NCBI GenBank assembly: GCA_902617895.1
Contig: CACMYJ010000002.1
Coordinates: 1 to 64,000 of the forward strand
Length of the DNA: 64,000 bases
Reading direction: 5' to 3'
DNA from: an uncultured Pelagibacteraceae bacterium
GTDB lineage: Bacteria; Pseudomonadota; Alphaproteobacteria; Pelagibacterales; Pelagibacteraceae
Shown here in pieces: positions 9,136 through 15,778 of this stretch. Each line of letters begins with the position of its first letter. Position 1 is the first letter of the stretch. A program made the translations under genes and the position numbers. The notes beneath the pieces were generated by a model. That model was not told the origin of the DNA and ran no database searches. It saw only the letters and a program-made list of their open reading frames with translations.

Positions 9136-10145
9136 CTAACATTAGAAAGTTTTAAATTCTCTGATTTTATTAAATACTTTAAAACTTCGATACAAATTTT
9201 TTCAACTACATTAATAGGAACGGCATTTCCTGCTTGTTTATAAGCTTGTAAATCTGAAACTTTGAACTTAAAACTTTCAGGAAACCCTTGAAGTCTAAAT
9301 ACTTCTCGTGGTGTAAGTCTTCTTGGATTTTTATTTTCACCTCTAAATATTAAACACTCACCTCCATCTTTATAATATCTTGAAGATATTGTTCTAGTAC
9401 TCTTTTCATTAGGGTTTGTTAATCGATAGCCAAATCCTTTACCATTTTTTTTATTTCTTTCTTTTCTAATTTGGTGACTTTTCCATAATTTATCTGAGAT
9501 AATATATTTTTTTTCAACTTTACTGTCTAAAAAATCTTTCACTTTGACTTTTTTTAAAGATGGTTTGGGATATTTAAATTCACCTTTATGATTTAAGAAG
9601 CCAACTATATAAATTCTCCTCCTACGTTGTGCTAAACCAAAATCTTGAGCATCTAGTACTTTGGGGTCTGGCACATAATAGTGTTTTCTTAATTTAGTTA
9701 AAATTATAGATAAAACTTTGCCATTATCATAATTTTCTAAATGTTGAACATTTTCTAAAATAAAAGTTTTTGGTTTTTTTATTTTAAGAATTTCATAAAT
9801 ATTAAAAAATAAATCTCCTTGGTCTTTGTCTTCAAAACCATGCGCTCTTTTTAAATAATTTCTATTAGATATACCTGCTCTCGAAAAAGGTTGGCACGGA
9901 AATCCAGCTAACAATATATCGTGGTTGGGGACTCTATTTTCTATCTCATATTTTTTTACTGATTTGATATCTTCTATCAGATGTGTATTAGGGAAATTTC
10001 TTGAATATGTTTGTTGGCTATATTCATCTATTTCTGAATACATTTTGCAATCATCATGTAATCCAAGTTTTTTTGTAGCTTTTGTAAGTGCTATTCTCAT
10101 ACCCCCAACTCCAGCGAATAAGTCTAAAGATTTTATAATTTTCAT
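9132..10145 (-). CDS. DNA (cytosine-5)-methyltransferase
   Basis: 337 residues with the ordered C5-methyltransferase motifs: motif I LDLFAGVGGM (7-16), motif IV GFPCQPFSRAG with catalytic Cys84, motif VI ENVQHL, motif VIII QRRRRIYIVG, motif IX RRLTPREVFRLQGFP and motif X QAGNAVP. The enzyme transfers a methyl group from S-adenosylmethionine to cytosine in a sequence I cannot predict. It converges on the AIPR gene with a 4-bp overlap. Such methylases accompany MORC-Z1-AIPR operons and probably mark self DNA. Its separate promoter would allow expression before the effectors after transfer, a plausible but untested reason for the orientation. Confidence 0.92.
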   Translation of the reverse strand: MKIIKSLDLFAGVGGMRIALTKATKKLGLHDDCKMYSEIDEYSQQTYSRNFPNTHLIEDIKSVKKYEIENRVPNHDILLAGFPCQPFSRAGISNRNYLKRAHGFEDKDQGDLFFNIYEILKIKKPKTFILENVQHLENYDNGKVLSIILTKLRKHYYVPDPKVLDAQDFGLAQRRRRIYIVGFLNHKGEFKYPKPSLKKVKVKDFLDSKVEKKYIISDKLWKSHQIRKERNKKNGKGFGYRLTNPNEKSTRTISSRYYKDGGECLIFRGENKNPRRLTPREVFRLQGFPESFKFKVSDLQAYKQAGNAVPINVVEKICIEVLKYLIKSENLKLSNVS

Positions 10146-10244
10146 ATTTGATTTGCTTATCCTTATATCATATATTTACTCAGTCTTGATTTAGAAATTA
10201 ACTCTACTTGCTGGGACTTTAAAAACAACGCTAAAGGAGAAAAC

Positions 10245-10427
10245 ATGGCAATAATCAAAATAAAACCATTAAGTAAAAATGATCCAATTTTTACTAAAAA
10301 GTTCATGACTTTCTCTAAATTTAAAAACAAAAGGAGAGATAATGAAATTAATAATTCAGAAAATCAGAGACTTTTTATTACAAAAAAAAAAGGAAAGGTA
10401 AACAGCTTATATTCTTTGAAAAAATAG
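10245..10427 (+). CDS. Small basic protein, unknown
   Basis: 60 residues, strongly basic (many Lys/Arg), with no recognised domain. The start is supported by a good ribosome-binding site, AAAGGAG at about 10228-10234, unusual in this AT-rich window. A second ATG with its own AGGAG site lies inside it at 10342 in another frame, so the real product of this locus is uncertain. It sits in the gap between the defence island and the repeat region. Confidence 0.35.
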   Translation: MAIIKIKPLSKNDPIFTKKFMTFSKFKNKRRDNEINNSENQRLFITKKKGKVNSLYSLKK

Positions 10428-10516
10428 GTGATAAAAATACTTCACGAGATGAAATGCTAAAGAACCTAATAGAAGCACTTGAAAAAAATGGTTTTAAAAT
10501 AAAAAATAAAAAGTAA
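10342..10516 (+). pseudogene. Small gene frameshifted at an A10 tract
   Basis: The ATG at 10342 follows a strong AAAGGAGAGATA ribosome-binding site. Its frame ends after about 19 codons just past a run of ten A (10382-10391). Removing one A joins it to an open frame continuing to the TAA at 10514-10516, giving 57 residues whose tail (DEMLKNLIEALEKNGFKIKN) looks like a genuine amphipathic helix. It could be a decayed gene, a sequencing indel in the homopolymer, or programmed slippage. The function is unknown. Confidence 0.4.
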
Positions 10517-10562
10517 TAAAATATTGATTAAGAATATGAGTAAATTGGTATAAAGGTAAAGT

Positions 10563-10668
10563 TTCAAGGATAGTATAGGATAATATAGGATTTAGTGAGA
10601 GCAGAGCCCTGAAAATTCAAGGATAGTATAGGGTGATATAGGATTTAGTGAGAGCAGAGCCTTGAAAA
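10563..10668. repeat. Tandem pair of 53-bp repeats
   Basis: Copy 1 is 10563-10615 and copy 2 is 10616-10668; they abut exactly and differ at three positions. Each begins with TTCAAGG and ends near CCTTGAA (CCCTGAA in copy 1), so copy 2 has 7-bp inverted ends. Inside each lie three 10-bp sub-units starting GGAT or GGGT (copy 1: 10568-10577, 10578-10587, 10588-10597), one helical turn apart. The rest of the 516-bp gap at 10517-11032 shows only the hairpin described next and no convincing gene. Confidence 0.85.
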
Positions 10669-10765
10669 AAAGAAATGAAAAATCTAAAAGTTAATAAATT
10701 TTTTATTTTATATTGAATAAATTGAATATTTTAATATATAATATTTTTAGGTAATTTTATTGAAT

Positions 10766-10820
10766 AGGATACTACTTATACACAAAATTATCTGACTTTT
10801 TTGTGCATAAGCAGTATCCT
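10766..10820 (-). other. 22-bp-stem inverted repeat / hairpin
   Basis: Arms 10766-10787 and 10799-10820 flank an 11-nt loop. Two positions are A-C mismatches if read as plus-strand RNA but become G-U pairs in the minus-strand RNA, where the stem is continuously paired over 22 bp. There is an A/T run at the loop side but no classic downstream U-tract. It may be a minus-strand structured RNA, a terminator for transcription entering from the right, or a recombination/cruciform site. Confidence 0.7.
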
Positions 10821-11032
10821 TAAGCAATGTTAAATTTCCTACCTAGGGGGAGAACTGAGGATGTGTCCAATAAAAAGTGTTCTCTTGAAAACTTAGAAGG
10901 AACTTCAAAGCTAACGCTCTAAATTTACCATTAATAACAATTAATTGAACGAGGGTTCAAAATGGTAAGAAATGAAAAAAGTCAGAAACATTTTATTTAT
11001 CTTTGATGAACTTTTAGTTCAGAAAGGTAAAT

Positions 11033-11239
11033 ATGACAGACATCACAAAGTATAAATCATTGGCAATTGACCATGATTGTTTTAAAAAAATTGAGTATTT
11101 AACAACAACGTTGGCCCCAGGTTTAACATTATCAAGAGCTCAAGTTATAAGAGTTTTGGTAAATGAAAAATATGCTTATGAGGCAATTGATGAATTAGAT
11201 CAATTTTCAATTGATGATCATAAGAGAAAGGATAACTAA
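11033..11239 (+). CDS. Small putative ribbon-helix-helix-like protein
   Basis: 68 residues with AAAGGT upstream of the ATG. Residues 4-50 read as a short strand followed by two helices; the segment LTLSRAQVIRVLV resembles the helix-turn-helix of ribbon-helix-helix DNA-binding proteins. This is a weak, by-eye match. It heads a run of six tightly packed small genes. Its stop shares a base with the next start (TAATG at 11237-11241), indicating co-translation. A role as a phage or mobile-element regulator is only inferred. Confidence 0.5.
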   Translation: MTDITKYKSLAIDHDCFKKIEYLTTTLAPGLTLSRAQVIRVLVNEKYAYEAIDELDQFSIDDHKRKDN

Positions 11240-11397
11240 TGGATATTATTCACGAGATAAGAGTTGAGGAGGTTAGGGATATTGAAGAAGGTAAGCATTT
11301 TTATAGAGTTTACATGGAAATAAATGAAACTATTAAAATAATTGGAACTTCTAAAACAAAACCTCAATTAGTTAGATATGTATCGGAGGTGTATTAA
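11239..11397 (+). CDS. Small hypothetical protein (52 aa)
   Basis: A 52-residue frame between the RHH-like gene and the Cas4-like nuclease gene. It is linked to each neighbour by a one-base overlap (TAATG at both ends), good evidence that it is translated. The composition suggests a small beta-rich fold (IRVEEV, FYRVYMEI, IKIIGTSKT). No function is recognised. Small proteins like this are common in phage early regions. Confidence 0.6.
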   Translation: MDIIHEIRVEEVRDIEEGKHFYRVYMEINETIKIIGTSKTKPQLVRYVSEVY

Positions 11398-12107
11398 TGT
11401 CAGTAGAATATTCCTTTTCACCTTCAGAGCTTGATTACAAAGCAAAAAAATGTCCACGATGCTTTTATATTCATAAACATAATAAAATAAATCCAGGTGA
11501 TCGTCCTCCACCAGTATTTTCAAGCTTTGATGCAGTGCAAAAACCTTACTTCAAAACCACTAATACCAAAACCTGGTGTGATGATCTTCCTGATGGTGAA
11601 ATTATGGATAACAAAGAACTTCCAGGTAAAATTGTTTCAGATGGGTTAGTGGATAATAAAAAACGTAAATTTAAATTAGCAGGTAATCCAGATATCGTAA
11701 TTAAATTTAAAGATGGTAATTTTGGAATTGTTGATTTTAAAACTACAATAATCTCTTTAGATAAAGCAGAGAATTACAGATATCAACTTGAAGCTTATGC
11801 GCAAATATTTTCAAGTCCAGGGTCAACCAAAACTGCCCCAACTCCAAAACTAAATCCAATTACACACATGGGAATTTTACAATTTTATCCTGAAGAAATA
11901 ACTGGTCATACAGATCATAATTGTGATTTTAAAATGAAAACTTTCTATTCGTCATTAAAAAGAGATGTAAAAGGTTTTTATGATTACATCACAAGATTAA
12001 TAGATTTGCTTGAATTATCAAAAGTTCCTGAATTCAGTGATGATTGTAACTTTTGTAATTTTACACAAAAACAAATTAATTTATTGGAGAACGAAAATGA
12101 AAAATAA
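11397..12107 (+). CDS. Cas4-like / RecB-family PD-(D/E)XK nuclease
   Basis: 236 residues. The motifs fit the Cas4/RecB nuclease family: an N-terminal Cys pair KCPRCFY at about residues 18-24, GNPDIVI at about 97-103 supplying the metal-binding Asp, VDFKTT at about 112-117 supplying D-x-K, QLEAYAQ at about 130-136 (motif-IV-like) and a C-terminal Cys pair CNFC at about 219-222. The four cysteines could hold an Fe-S cluster. No cas genes or repeat array are nearby, so a phage-type recombination or DNA-processing exonuclease is more likely than CRISPR adaptation. The 3' end overlaps the next gene by 11 nt. Confidence 0.78.
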   Translation: MSVEYSFSPSELDYKAKKCPRCFYIHKHNKINPGDRPPPVFSSFDAVQKPYFKTTNTKTWCDDLPDGEIMDNKELPGKIVSDGLVDNKKRKFKLAGNPDIVIKFKDGNFGIVDFKTTIISLDKAENYRYQLEAYAQIFSSPGSTKTAPTPKLNPITHMGILQFYPEEITGHTDHNCDFKMKTFYSSLKRDVKGFYDYITRLIDLLELSKVPEFSDDCNFCNFTQKQINLLENENEK

Positions 12108-12375
12108 TTTAGATGAAATTATAAAAGAAAGATTAGAAAATAGAAAACAATGGAGAAATTATCTTGGATGGTCTTTAACACATAGGTATTTAGCATCTAA
12201 TGCCAAAAGGCTATATTATAAAGATAAACCATTATTAAATTTAATATTGAAATTGTATTTTCTACCTTACAACACAATGAAGTATTTTTTTTATGTGTGT
12301 GACCGTCATAAGTTTGATATGATTGAAACTGAAATTCGTATGCTTAAAGGTGATAAACATGACGAAAAAAAGTAA
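12097..12375 (+). CDS. Hypothetical protein, 92 aa
   Basis: 92 residues from the ATG at 12097, preceded by GGAGAACGAAA. This start gives a short overlap with the upstream nuclease gene; the longer frame to the left is a shadow inside that gene. The protein is basic and helical, with clustered aromatic residues (YFLPYNTMKYFFYVC) at about residues 48-65. No family is recognised. It overlaps the next gene by 17 nt, continuing the compact arrangement. Confidence 0.55.
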   Translation: MKNNLDEIIKERLENRKQWRNYLGWSLTHRYLASNAKRLYYKDKPLLNLILKLYFLPYNTMKYFFYVCDRHKFDMIETEIRMLKGDKHDEKK

Positions 12376-12745
12376 TGACTTCAATCGTAATCCGAATGGG
12401 TCTAATCAGTGGGAAACTAGATCTAATGAGGAAATACAAATAATAATAAATAGACATCCTAAAAACTGGACTAAAAAAGACTTTAGGGGTGAGGGTAAGA
12501 ACAACCAAAAAAAGATACTAACTCGCAAAGAAACTGAGAGAGCTGGGCTTGTATTTGGAAATAAGGGCGGAGTAAAACAATATCTAAATGGAAAACTGAA
12601 GTGTTCTATGTGTGGTTTTTTTAAAAATTTGGATGAATTTCCAGATGATAAATACGGATCATCAAATGGTAAAAGAAGTAATTGCTCAAGCTGTGATATT
12701 ATCAGAAATCAAAAGTACAGGGAAAGTGTTAAAGAAATATCATGA
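12359..12745 (+). CDS. Zinc-finger protein, HNH/endonuclease-VII-like N-domain type
   Basis: 128 residues from the ATG at 12359. The C-terminal half holds CSMC at about residues 82-85 and CSSC at about 106-109, flanking FFKNLDEFPDDKYG and a basic linker. This is the treble-clef pattern seen before the catalytic part of many phage HNH and recombination-endonuclease-VII-like proteins. The catalytic His-Asn-His part is not visible, so it may be a DNA-binding fragment rather than a nuclease. It overlaps both neighbours. Confidence 0.5.
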   Translation: MTKKSNDFNRNPNGSNQWETRSNEEIQIIINRHPKNWTKKDFRGEGKNNQKKILTRKETERAGLVFGNKGGVKQYLNGKLKCSMCGFFKNLDEFPDDKYGSSNGKRSNCSSCDIIRNQKYRESVKEIS

Positions 12746-13314
12746 AATTTAGAGAATATTTGGATAATCAAATTCAAAAAGGAAAAATTGAGTGGGAAAG
12801 TAGAAGTGAACTTATCAGAGCATCTGGTAGCAAAGCAAACGGAAATACAAATAAAATTTTAAAACAATATGAGAATAAATTTAAATTTGGGTCAGTCACT
12901 GAGATAAAGAACAAAGAAATTAATAAATACTTCAAAGCACAGCCAAAGAATAGTTTTATAAGTGTAGAAGGCGCAGTAAAAATTATTAATAAAAATTTAC
13001 CTATAAAAGCTAAAATTAGCGAAACTATAATTTATAATAGACTTAGTGACCCAAAGTTTAATATAAATAATCTAAAAGGGCAGACACTTAATAATCAGAT
13101 ATCAAAGACAGCACAATATGATGTTAAAGTTTCAGATGCTTATAAACAGAAGTTAAAAGCAATCAGAAAACCTGGTATATACTTATATTTAGAGACAACA
13201 CAAAGCGGCAATACAACCTTAAGATTAAAAACTAATGACGAATATGGAAATCTAGATAAGTCATTTCCTCCCAATGAAGATAGTATTAATATTATTAAAA
13301 ATTTAGTAAATTAA
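12742..13314 (+). CDS. Hypothetical protein, phage-like cluster
   Basis: 190 residues with an ATGA overlap to the zinc-finger gene. It is Lys/Asn-rich, with an N-terminal helical part (WESRSELIRASG) and a C-terminal region predicted to be beta-rich (KPGIYLYLETTQSGNTTLRL). No family is recognised. It ends the run of overlapping genes that began at 11033. Its codon and base composition do not differ visibly from its neighbours. Confidence 0.5.
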   Translation: MKFREYLDNQIQKGKIEWESRSELIRASGSKANGNTNKILKQYENKFKFGSVTEIKNKEINKYFKAQPKNSFISVEGAVKIINKNLPIKAKISETIIYNRLSDPKFNINNLKGQTLNNQISKTAQYDVKVSDAYKQKLKAIRKPGIYLYLETTQSGNTTLRLKTNDEYGNLDKSFPPNEDSINIIKNLVN

Positions 13315-13318
13315 ATTC

Positions 13319-13387
13319 ATGAAGTATATTTTATTAGGTGCTGCTATAGCTTTTGCAATGTATCTTGGTGACAAATACATTCTTTAA
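13319..13387 (+). CDS. Possible 22-residue membrane peptide
   Basis: The frame encodes Met-Lys, a hydrophobic stretch (ILLGAAIAFAMYLG) and a short charged tail, ending at TAA 13385-13387. It begins two bases after the upstream stop. It resembles a single-pass micropeptide but has no clear ribosome-binding site, so it may be chance. Confidence 0.2.
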   Translation: MKYILLGAAIAFAMYLGDKYIL

Positions 13388-13441
13388 GATACGTCAATTT
13401 TATACATAAATAATTTAATTAATTAATATATATTTGTGTTT

Positions 13442-13618
13442 ATGAAGGGATTATTAATATTAGCAGTATTATTGTTAACATTGAGTTGCACAACAAGTAA
13501 AGAATTAGGTGAAAAAAATGTTAAATTTCAAAAAGTTGTATCAAAATGTTTATTTGATGGTTTTGAACGTGATACATTTAAATACAAAACTTGTGTAAAA
13601 GAAAACATGCCTAAATAA
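13442..13618 (+). CDS. Small lipoprotein
   Basis: 58 residues from the ATG at 13442 (a GTG two codons earlier is possible). The N-terminus MKGLLILAVLLLTLSC is a signal peptide with a lipobox (LTLSC), so Cys16 should be lipidated and the product anchored in a membrane facing the periplasm. The short mature part contains two more cysteines (KCLFDG, KTCVKE) that could form a disulfide. The function is unknown. It ends one base before the ATG of the DUF4396 gene. Confidence 0.6.
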   Translation: MKGLLILAVLLLTLSCTTSKELGEKNVKFQKVVSKCLFDGFERDTFKYKTCVKENMPK

Positions 13619-13619
13619 T

Positions 13620-14063
13620 ATGAGCGCAGAAGTATTAAATTTTAATTGGAAATGTAAACATACATGGAGAAGAAGTGCCAAGAATACAGCATGGTGCTTA
13701 TTAGGTTGTGCCATTGGGGATTTTGGAACTATACTATTTTTTCAATTAACTAAAATTCCATTCCCAGTTTTAAGTATTATGATTTTAGCTATTATTAATG
13801 GTTTAATAACAAGTGTAATTTTAGAGACATTTATTTTAATGAAACAAAGCTTTACTTTTCAAAAAGCTTTGAAGACTGCAATGGGCATGAGCTTTATTTC
13901 TATGATTAGTATGGAAGTCGCTATGAATATCACAGATTATGTATTAACAGGCGGTGCAATGCTTACTTGGTGGGTAGTGCCAATAATGTTAGCGGTTGGA
14001 TTTGTTACTCCTTGGCCTTATAACTATTGGAGGCTTAAAAAGCATAATCAGGCCTGTCATTAA
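13620..14063 (+). CDS. DUF4396-family membrane protein
   Basis: 147 residues with about four transmembrane segments. The start of the domain, WRRSAKNTAWCLLGCAIGDFGTI (first 20: WRRSAKNTAWCLLGCAIGDF), and the end, VTPWPYNYWRLKKHNQACH, match the pattern I know for DUF4396 proteins, which often have His/Cys-rich ends suggesting metal binding. This copy has a His at 14 and a CKH...CH pair at the two ends. The molecular function of the family is unknown. Confidence 0.7.
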   Translation: MSAEVLNFNWKCKHTWRRSAKNTAWCLLGCAIGDFGTILFFQLTKIPFPVLSIMILAIINGLITSVILETFILMKQSFTFQKALKTAMGMSFISMISMEVAMNITDYVLTGGAMLTWWVVPIMLAVGFVTPWPYNYWRLKKHNQACH

Positions 14064-14090
14064 ATCAAATTAATTAACCAAAGGACTAAA

Positions 14091-14276
14091 ATGAGAATTT
14101 TAAAAGAATTAGAAGATGCAAAATTAGTGATTGTTGATTTAGAAGTAAGGTTAGGTGAAGAGGTAAGAAGTGCGCCAACCTTATGTGCAAAATATAAAGG
14201 TAAAATAATACCTCTTAATACTGCACATGATGGAAGACCGATATTAATGAAAGAAGAAAATTCTATAGAAAACTAA
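14091..14276 (+). CDS. Small hypothetical protein, 61 aa
   Basis: 61 residues preceded by AAAGGACTAAA, a usable ribosome-binding site. It is acidic at the N-terminus (LEDAKLVIVDLEVRLGEE), then has a short Lys-rich beta segment (AKYKGKIIPLN). It lies between two membrane-protein genes, 3 nt before the next. The family is not recognised. Confidence 0.45.
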   Translation: MRILKELEDAKLVIVDLEVRLGEEVRSAPTLCAKYKGKIIPLNTAHDGRPILMKEENSIEN

Positions 14277-14279
14277 ATT

Positions 14280-14669
14280 ATGATTGAGCAGATTAGTATT
14301 TATTTAACAGCAATGATTTTAGGAATCATGTTATTCTTTTCTTTTGTCATTGCACCAGTAGTATTTACTACTTTAGATGAGGATAATGCTAGAAAGTTTA
14401 TAAGAAGAATATTTCCTTTTTATTATAATGTAAATTTAGGAATTAGTTTAATTGTTCTAATAACTTTTTTATTCTTAAGTAAATTAGGAATAGATTTTTA
14501 CCTAATTTTAGTAATCACACTTTTATTTGCTACCTCAAATTACTTATTAATGCCTTTGATTAATAAATTTAGAGATGAAAAGCAGGATAAAAAATTTAAA
14601 TATTCGCACTTTTTATCTGTCTTGATTAATTTTATTCAAATGTTATTTTTAGTAGTTTTGCTAATATAA
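14280..14669 (+). CDS. DUF4149 / TMEM205-like membrane protein
   Basis: 129 residues, four transmembrane helices. The N-terminal motif FFSFVIAPVVFTTLDEDNA followed by FIRRIFPFYY is characteristic of the DUF4149/TMEM205-like family, whose role is not established. It is the last gene before the broken tRNA-Leu copy; its stop codon lies inside the duplicated segment that starts at about 14665. Confidence 0.7.
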   Translation: MIEQISIYLTAMILGIMLFFSFVIAPVVFTTLDEDNARKFIRRIFPFYYNVNLGISLIVLITFLFLSKLGIDFYLILVITLLFATSNYLLMPLINKFRDEKQDKKFKYSHFLSVLINFIQMLFLVVLLI

Positions 14670-14743
14670 ATATTATCATAAACACTCATGAAAATAACTC
14701 ATCCTCTCGTGCTGAAATTGGTAGACACAAAGGATTTAAAATA
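14665..14743 (+). pseudogene. Broken copy of tRNA-Leu promoter and 5' half
   Basis: This segment aligns with 22408-22487, the promoter region and first half of the intact tRNA-Leu(UAA). The shared stretches include TATAAATATTA, ACTCATGAAA, CTCGTG and the D-arm-to-anticodon-loop sequence around GGTAGACACAAAGGA. Similarity stops just after the anticodon loop, and there is no 3' half here. Mutations in the acceptor stem (CCTCTCG against GCCCTCG) also show it is dead. It marks the left edge of the 7.7-kb region that ends at the intact tRNA. Confidence 0.85.
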
Positions 14744-14763
14744 CTTTTTTAGAAAAAGTTAAC

Positions 14764-15627
14764 TTATTTATCTTTCACGGAAATTAATTCTGGATACTTA
14801 TCAAATAAAATTTCAGCAGGTCTCTCCCCAGACCTTAATGGATCAATCAGCATTACTTGGCTAGGCATAATATTAGTTAAATTGCAATCTGTACCAAAAA
14901 GTTCAAAATAATTAAGTATATCTGAATACCATCTCACTTCAGCTTCCTTTGGTGATGTAACTTCAAATGCAACCCTATTTTTACCAAAGTGTTCGAGCAC
15001 TCGAGTTAATACATCTGAATTACTATCATGAAGTTCAATTTCTTCATGATCAATAAGCATTGAAAATGCTCCATATTCAAAAAAAGGTTCTGCGCTTTCA
15101 ACAATTTGTTTTAATGTTGCAGGAGTATTTTTTTTTGTTTTATCCCATCCACTTTCTGGATGATGTTCATAAATTATATTCATTCCATTTTTAATCGCAT
15201 GATTGCACCAAGCTTTAATTTGATTTTCAGGGATGTCTCCAAATGTATTCATGAATTCCATTGCAGAAAATCCTAAATCTGCCGCAACATCAATTGCTTC
15301 ATTTACTTTTCCCTTTTTAAAAGCTTTTATAAAATAACCATGATCCAAGTAAGGCTCAATCGAGTGTTTTTTGTAAAGATCATTTTTACGTTCTAACCAT
15401 TCCTTTGGATGTCCCAGAACTTGCATTGTTGCAATTTTAACATGGTCAATCCTGTTACCAGCAACCTCTAGAAAGTCTTCTAATTCACGAAGTCCCATTC
15501 TTTCGTGGTACCAAGGACCTTCATCAAAACCCACATCTTTCAACCATAGTTGTGATTTAGTTCTGGGCTTGGGTTCTATAGCATTTAAATCAAATACTTT
15601 TGATATCGAATTTTTTGTTTTATGCAT
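14764..15627 (-). CDS. ComA-family (phosphosulfolactate synthase-like) enzyme, paralogue 1
   Basis: 287 residues from the ATG at 15627; a TTG at 15651 would add eight. The TIM-barrel pattern of ComA (PF02679) is visible in order: FLEVAGNRIDHVKI (Lys at the end of strand 2), DLGFSAMEFMNTFGDI, IIYEHHPE, FSMLIDHEEIE, VAFEVTSPKE and TDCNLTNIMPSQVMLIDPLRSG. ComA adds sulfite to phosphoenolpyruvate to make phosphosulfolactate. The DKG motif that ComA has near its N-terminus is not seen here, so a different but related reaction is likely. It is transcribed divergently from the TTT transporter genes, with a paralogue at 18901 downstream of them. Confidence 0.68.
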   Translation of the reverse strand: MHKTKNSISKVFDLNAIEPKPRTKSQLWLKDVGFDEGPWYHERMGLRELEDFLEVAGNRIDHVKIATMQVLGHPKEWLERKNDLYKKHSIEPYLDHGYFIKAFKKGKVNEAIDVAADLGFSAMEFMNTFGDIPENQIKAWCNHAIKNGMNIIYEHHPESGWDKTKKNTPATLKQIVESAEPFFEYGAFSMLIDHEEIELHDSNSDVLTRVLEHFGKNRVAFEVTSPKEAEVRWYSDILNYFELFGTDCNLTNIMPSQVMLIDPLRSGERPAEILFDKYPELISVKDK

Positions 15628-15690
15628 GTTTTTTGCTTTTATATTAGTCAAATAGATAAATTTCTAACTAAATTAGACATTTTTACAGTT

Positions 15691-15768
15691 CTTGAGGATG
15701 AAAAAAAATATAATTAGTTGAAAGACCCATAATGAACACGTTATACTATGTGTATCAATATTCTCAAG
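15691..15768. promoter_or_regulatory. tctC promoter flanked by inverted CTTGAG / CTCAAG sites
   Basis: A promoter-like pair TTGAAA (15718-15723) and TATACT (15742-15747), spaced 18 bp, precedes the tctC ribosome-binding site AAGGGGGGA. The hexamers CTTGAG (15691-15696) and CTCAAG (15763-15768) flank it as an inverted pair, suggesting operator half-sites. The same intergenic region must also hold the promoter of the divergent ComA-like gene. The operator role is inferred. Confidence 0.4.
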
Positions 15769-15778
15769 GGGGGAAATT

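Noticed and set aside
10563-10668. The tandem 53-bp repeats as a minimal CRISPR array
   Set aside because: The copies abut with no spacer, and no cas genes adjoin.
10962-11006. A 14-codon leader peptide frame (ATG at 10962, TGA at 11004-11006)
   Set aside because: Too short and without a terminator/antiterminator pair or regulatory codon run.
11397-12107. Cas4-like nuclease as sign of a CRISPR-Cas locus
   Set aside because: No repeat-spacer array and no cas1/cas2 or effector gene is present; the neighbours are small phage-like genes.
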